Assembly (NCBI GenBank): GCA_021186555.1
Contig: JAJKFL010000013.1
Coordinates: 27,732,743-27,796,742 of the forward strand
Source of the DNA: Reticulitermes speratus
Taxonomy: Eukaryota > Arthropoda > Insecta > Blattodea > Rhinotermitidae
Length of the DNA: 64,000 nucleotides
Direction of reading: 5' to 3'
Numbering within the stretch: the first letter of the stretch is position 1; each line of letters begins with the position of its first letter. The notes under the pieces were generated by a model. The model was not told where the DNA came from, made no database searches, and saw only the letters and a list, made by a program, of their open reading frames with translations. Positions 52,000 to 57,900 of the stretch are shown here, piece after piece. A program made the position numbers and the translations under genes.

Positions 52000-54900
52000 G
52001 CTGCTGCTGCTACTCAGTGGCGAGTCATGGGACTTCATTACGGCAGGGCTGCAGCTTGGATTCTTATATCATTAATCAGAAGGGCTTAATACAGTGATTC
52101 TTTCAGCACAGTCACTCAACCACTATGTTCAGTGTATATAGCAGGGTTAAATTTTGTCACATATGCTTGTTTCCTGCTTGATGACGACTGAGAAATAACT
52201 AAATCAGGTGTTGCACGACACAAATTCTTAATCTCAGTCTTCTCGACAAGAGTTAATTGCGAAAAACTGATGTCCTGTAAAATACTTCATACTGTTCTTG
52301 TTCATGTTTATCTTAAGATTGCAACTACTAAAATCAAACATTCACAAATATGGCTTTGAAAAATCTAGGTAAACATGGTTACCAAATGTCAGCATTTAAA
52401 ACATTTGGAAAGGTAACCAGATGTACGAAGTTCTCCTTGAAACACTCTCTGGGCTGCAGTGACTGCACCATCACTGAGAAGCTACAGATATATACAGACT
52501 GACAGAAAAGTTTACATAAATATGGCAACTGAAAATGGCCTATATAACACCATTAGTATTATCCACAGTGGGTATTATCCCAAAGAAATTACATGAAAGT
52601 TTAAAATTGCTTAATCTCTGCCCTGCTCTATATATTCTAATGCAGAACGTAGTAGTACTTAATACATGCTGTATAGTTAGAAAGTTTTGGCAGAACAGCG
52701 AATAACAAGTGCTTGGTCTGTGAAACCCATACTCTTCTGAGAGAACTAAACCAGCACAAAAACATACATATACAAATGCACAGATACAACACAATCACAC
52801 AAGATGATGATGATTACGTACTTTAGTAACAATCTTAATGGGAAATACTGTAGTAGGGGTTGAGGGTAAGGTGAAATGGGATCACAACTAAGTTACACTT
52901 CTGTATACAGTAAGCAACGTTCACATAGTAATACTGAACGTGTACTATACATTGCATTGTTATTTATTTCTATAACCAACAAGTATTGCACTAATTCTAT
53001 TAATACTATTCTATCACTAAACCCTACACGTGTTTCGATCTGGATGTACCATCATCAGGGGTTACGGTTTTGGGGCGTGCTTCACTTTTGTCACTTCATG
53101 TGGTGATGGTTTTGTTCGGGCACTTTGCACTTTTGTAATCACTCCGCACTGCACTATGTTGTTGCTGGTGTTTTATGACGTGAATGTATGCGGTGTAGAA
53201 ATATGGCTGGGAGTCGGCGTTGGTAAGCAGAGTTTGTCACTACACTATTCGTTGGTGTTGTGGTGGGATGTTGAGTCGCAGGGCGTAGAAAATTGTGGAG
53301 ATACGGTGGTTGCGTTTGGAGATGGAGTAGAATCTTGTTGGAATATTCCGTGTTGATGTGGTATGTGTTTTATACACTGTCAGTTACCACATCAACACGG
53401 AATATTCCAACAAGATTCTACTCCAGCTCCAAACGCAACCACCGTATCTCCACAATTTTCTACGCCCTGCGACTCAACATCCCACCACAACACCAACGAA
53501 TAGTGCAGTGACAAACTCTGCTTACCAACGCCGACTCCCAGCCATATTTCTACACCCCATACATTCACGTCATAAAACACCAGCAACAACATAGTGCAGT
53601 GCGGAGTGATTACAAAAGTGCAAAGTGCCCAAACAAAACCATCACCACATGAAGTGACAAATGTGAAGCACGCCCCAAAACCATAACCCCTGATGATGGT
53701 CCATCCGGACCGAAACACGTGTAGGGTTTAGTGATAGAATAGTATTAATAGAATTAGTGCAATACTTGTTGGTTACAGAAATAAATAACATTATAATGTT
53801 GCATGGTGAAAACAAAACCAAATTTATATATTGTATTGTTTACCTATGACAATTTTGTTAATAAAGGAGCAGCACTGAATGACCCCGACAAGAATGCAAT
53901 AAACCCTCATCATCTCACAAATGCCTGAAAGAAGCAAAAAACTGCACTTTCTAAACACAGCTTCTAAGCATCAATTACCACACATAATAAAATGAGGAGA
54001 TCTGCTGAGACTTGAGGTGGTGATGCCACACTGAGGTTTGAATGCTAAGGAAGATGAGGTGCTGATGCCAGGTTGATGATCTGTCGAAACGGATCTCCAG
54101 GATGGACAAGGTTTGATAAAACAATTAAAAATGGCTGGGTGGTTTTCCTTCTCTGCTCCTTAATAAAAGCTTCCCTCTGACTCCTCAAATGCACATAATA
54201 AAGCTGCAGAGGCTCATACAAAATTCTGTTGACAAGCTGATGATATAATCTATGTCATCTGTGATGTCTGAAAGCTTCTCAGGGTTTTCTGCTGGTTCAT
54301 CTTCCTCCTCCTCAGAATCCAAAGCAGCTGTCAAAGAGAACCAACAGTCTCCTATTCAGTCACACTATGGTAGCCTGGATCATCATCATATCAATCATCA
54401 TCATCATCATCATCATCATCCAGGCTTGCACATCCCCAGCCAGCCACAGTGTCTGTGGTAGTCCTTAGGCTCCAACCTCTCAAAGTCCGGGTCTTTAACA
54501 ACTGAACAAAGGGTCTTCCATGCATTGATAAGTATGACTGTCTTGACATCCTTGCATCCATTTGCCAAACTGTAGATCATGGACTTAATGTTACAGTCAT
54601 TCAGGTTCTGGTGTGTCCTCTGGCCTGTTCTATCCTCCTCCTCATTATCACTCATAGCAATAACCACAAATTCATCAAGATACTGCTTCTTACACAACCT
54701 CTTGCAGGCATAGCTTGGATGATGGAAGCTGTGCTAGGTAAGACATAAAACTTATTGATGTTAGGGTCTCACAGTGTCAGAGTACAGACTCTCTCAGGCT
54801 TCCCCTGGGTGGTCAGGACCAGTGAATGGATCAGCAAGGGAAGACTGGATTATTTACATTCTGAAATTGACCAAACCATCTGAGGATCCAAATCAAGGTC

Positions 54901-57900
54901 CAGACCACTGAGGGATTACTGTATAGTGTCACTGGTAGGATGACTGGTGATGGTCAATTGGAAAGGATTAGGAAGGAAGCAGTCATGACTCATTCAAGGT
55001 ACTATCCAATCATTTGCCATGCATCATTTCAGGGTACTATCTTGGCATTTGCCATGGCCCATTTCAGGGTACTATCCTGGCACTTGCCATAGCTCATACA
55101 GGGTACTATCCTGAAATTTGCCACGGCCCATTAAGGTACTGTCCGTTTGCCATGACTCATTCAGGGTACCATCCTGGCATTTACCACGGCCCACTGAAGG
55201 TACTATCCTGCCATTTGCCACACCTCATTCATAGTACTATCCTGGCATTTTCCTGGAAGGACTGAGGAAAGCCAAAAACCTCAGTTGGTAGAGATGGTGT
55301 CCCAGGATTTTACTAACACTTTACAGCCTAGCAGTTACTTTATATATCACCAGGATTAACATTCAAAGTTTTACATTCTGCCCATTCAGTGTATTTATAT
55401 ATTTTGTATAGATCTCAGAATATACATCAACTATTTCACCATACAGCATTAACTGATTGGCTTTTAGAAGTGTGGTTACTCCACAGTATAAACTGAATCT
55501 TTAAATAAGGCAGATTATGTTTCAAGCTTCAACTGATGATGGATATTCCCAACATACACTTACATAATATAACTAATCAATATACTACAAATGTAAGAGA
55601 AGCTTCAATCATTGGACATCTAAATAAAACCAGATACTTGGTTTAGTCAACATAAGCATAAGAAAACAAAGAACTTCAGTGTACTGGCAAACACATATAA
55701 CTATTTCCAAATTGGGGTTTATTTATTTTTACTAGCCCAATTACAAACAAATCCTGTTTCCACAGGGTACTGTAAAGTTACAAAAAATAATCCTAAGATT
55801 GAAACACAATGTCATTGATGTCTTAAGAAAGGTTACTACTGAAAAAAAGATTGCTTTCTTCCACTGGAAAGATATTTGTCTTAATGTTCAGTGACCAGCA
55901 GAACAGTCTACAACTTCTTACAGATTTTAACTTCACACACAGTTCATAGGTTTCCATACCATCCTTACTTCAGACTTAATTACAAAGCACTGTTATACAC
56001 ACTGCAAAATAAAGTAAAGGTGACCCTGGACATGCAATGAAACAATATGGGGGACTAGGACAGGTATAGCTCCACTCATACTCAAACCTGGCACCAGATG
56101 GAGGTAAGCAGCCAGCTCCATGCCATGACCACTTTACCTCTGGGAAAAGAGCCCTGGTACACACTGAATAGGAGGCTGGGTGGGCCTCAAAGCCAGTATG
56201 GAGGATTTATTGAATGTAATAAAGATGAGATGAGAGGGACACTTTGGAATACAGAATGATCTCTTGCCCCTGCCAGGAATGAGGCCACAATTCCTCAGCT
56301 GTCCATCCTGTAGCTTACTAGACTGACTGCATTATCCTGACTCTACACACTTTATATTTAATTCAAACTGTAGTAGTCAAATGTTCCTTAACCTTTAACA
56401 CTTAATTTAGATTTATGTGGTGTCAATTTTCTTTTTAATGTTGGTTAACTGTTTTCATTTCTTTTTGTATTCTTACAAAAAATGGCAGAAAAATGTACAT
56501 TGTTTTGACTATAAAAGAGAAACTACAATTAATATAGAAGCTTTGAAGAGTAACTTCTACCTAAAACACATCAGTGACATACAGCATAGCAAAAAAGACT
56601 GTCCAGGGCATGCAGAAATATAAAGATACATTAATAAAAGGCATTATCAGTTCTGATTTCACCAGTGGCACATATAAAACCATCAACTTATAAAGCAATT
56701 CCATATCGCTATATTAGAATGTTTTAACCATCAAAGTGCACAAGGGGCTTGTATTTGGAACAGTCTGTGTTAAGCAGGCAAAACTTTTTCTGATGCATTA
56801 GGAATGGAATGGGGTTTCAGTAGCTCCTTGGGCTAGTTACTACACTGTAAATAAAACATGGCATTTGGGAGACTGATATACAATGAGAAAAATTAAATGG
56901 CTATGACTTGGCTGCAAACAAATTTCAATGTGATTTTGAAGACTTGATGAAAAAAGAAAATCTAAGTACAGGACAAATACACAATGCCAATGAGACTGGC
57001 TTGTTGCAGACATGCCTCCCAATAAGGTCGTTAGCATTTTGACAGAACATTGTGCATCTGGACATAAATAAAGAAAGAAGACAATTACTATGTTGTGTTC
57101 TGTCAATGCTCTGGGCTCATGTAAAATCAGTATTTGTGTTGTCCATTAAAAAACATGTTCCTTCAAAGCAAATAAAAGCACAAATATGCCTGTCATATAC
57201 CTTAATCACAGTGAAGCATGTATGAATCATTCCAGCTTTTTACAGTGGTCTGAAAATAACTCTGTGCCACAGGTAGGCAAGCATCAGATATTGAAAGGTG
57301 TGCTACAAAGGCTATAGTGATGTTAAATAATGCATCTGTGCAAGCAAGTGATAATGTCCAGAAAAAAGAAGCTCAAAAATTACTCGTGAAATATATGCCA
57401 TCGGCTTGACTGCTCCAATTTAACAAATGGAGCATGGACTGAAGGCCACAGTGGAAAGACACTACATGGGATGTCTTTTGGAAGAGACTTTCCTTATTAG
57501 ATGTCATGAAATGAAATAAAAATGAAATGTCCTATATGAGGTGTCTAATGTCTTGAATATGGAAAAGCCAATTGCCATCAGCAAGTCACAGGAAGAACTA
57601 AGTTTAAAGGATTATTTAAGAGCAATCATTAAGCAAATTTCACAGCTGACTGCAAAATAAAGAGTGGATATTTCCAGGTTTCTGAATTATCCATTGTTTT
57701 TAGTCTATGCTGCTTCCCCCTTCCATTACCACAGAAAAAGGTGAAATCACTGCATTAATATTAATACACTGTGGTAGAGCATTATAATATCAAATATAAT
57801 TACTCCACCTCAATACCTAATGTTTAATTCATCTGTAAAACTTAAGATAACATAATAATATAAAAATATCAACAATGTACACTGTACAATGTAGTGTACA

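Larger units (their letters stand above)
52959..53790. mobile_element. Long palindromic foldback element, 405-bp arms
   Basis: Arms 52959-53363 and 53385-53790 are reverse complements at about 97% by eye around a 21-base spacer. Each arm carries a hammerhead-like motif near its outer end. The 108-codon ORFs on both strands (53030-53356 plus, 53392-53718 minus) are mirror images of the same sequence and not evidence of a gene. It is in Rsf1 intron 1. Confidence 0.88.

Noticed and set aside
53030-53718. Two 108-codon ORFs on opposite strands with almost the same protein
   Set aside because: They are mirror images produced by the palindromic foldback element. The composition is unlike a known protein and there is no start context or homology.
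54252-54461. Plus-strand ORF ending in a His run
   Set aside because: The His run is the (ATC)n microsatellite. The rest is the complement of a transposase remnant.
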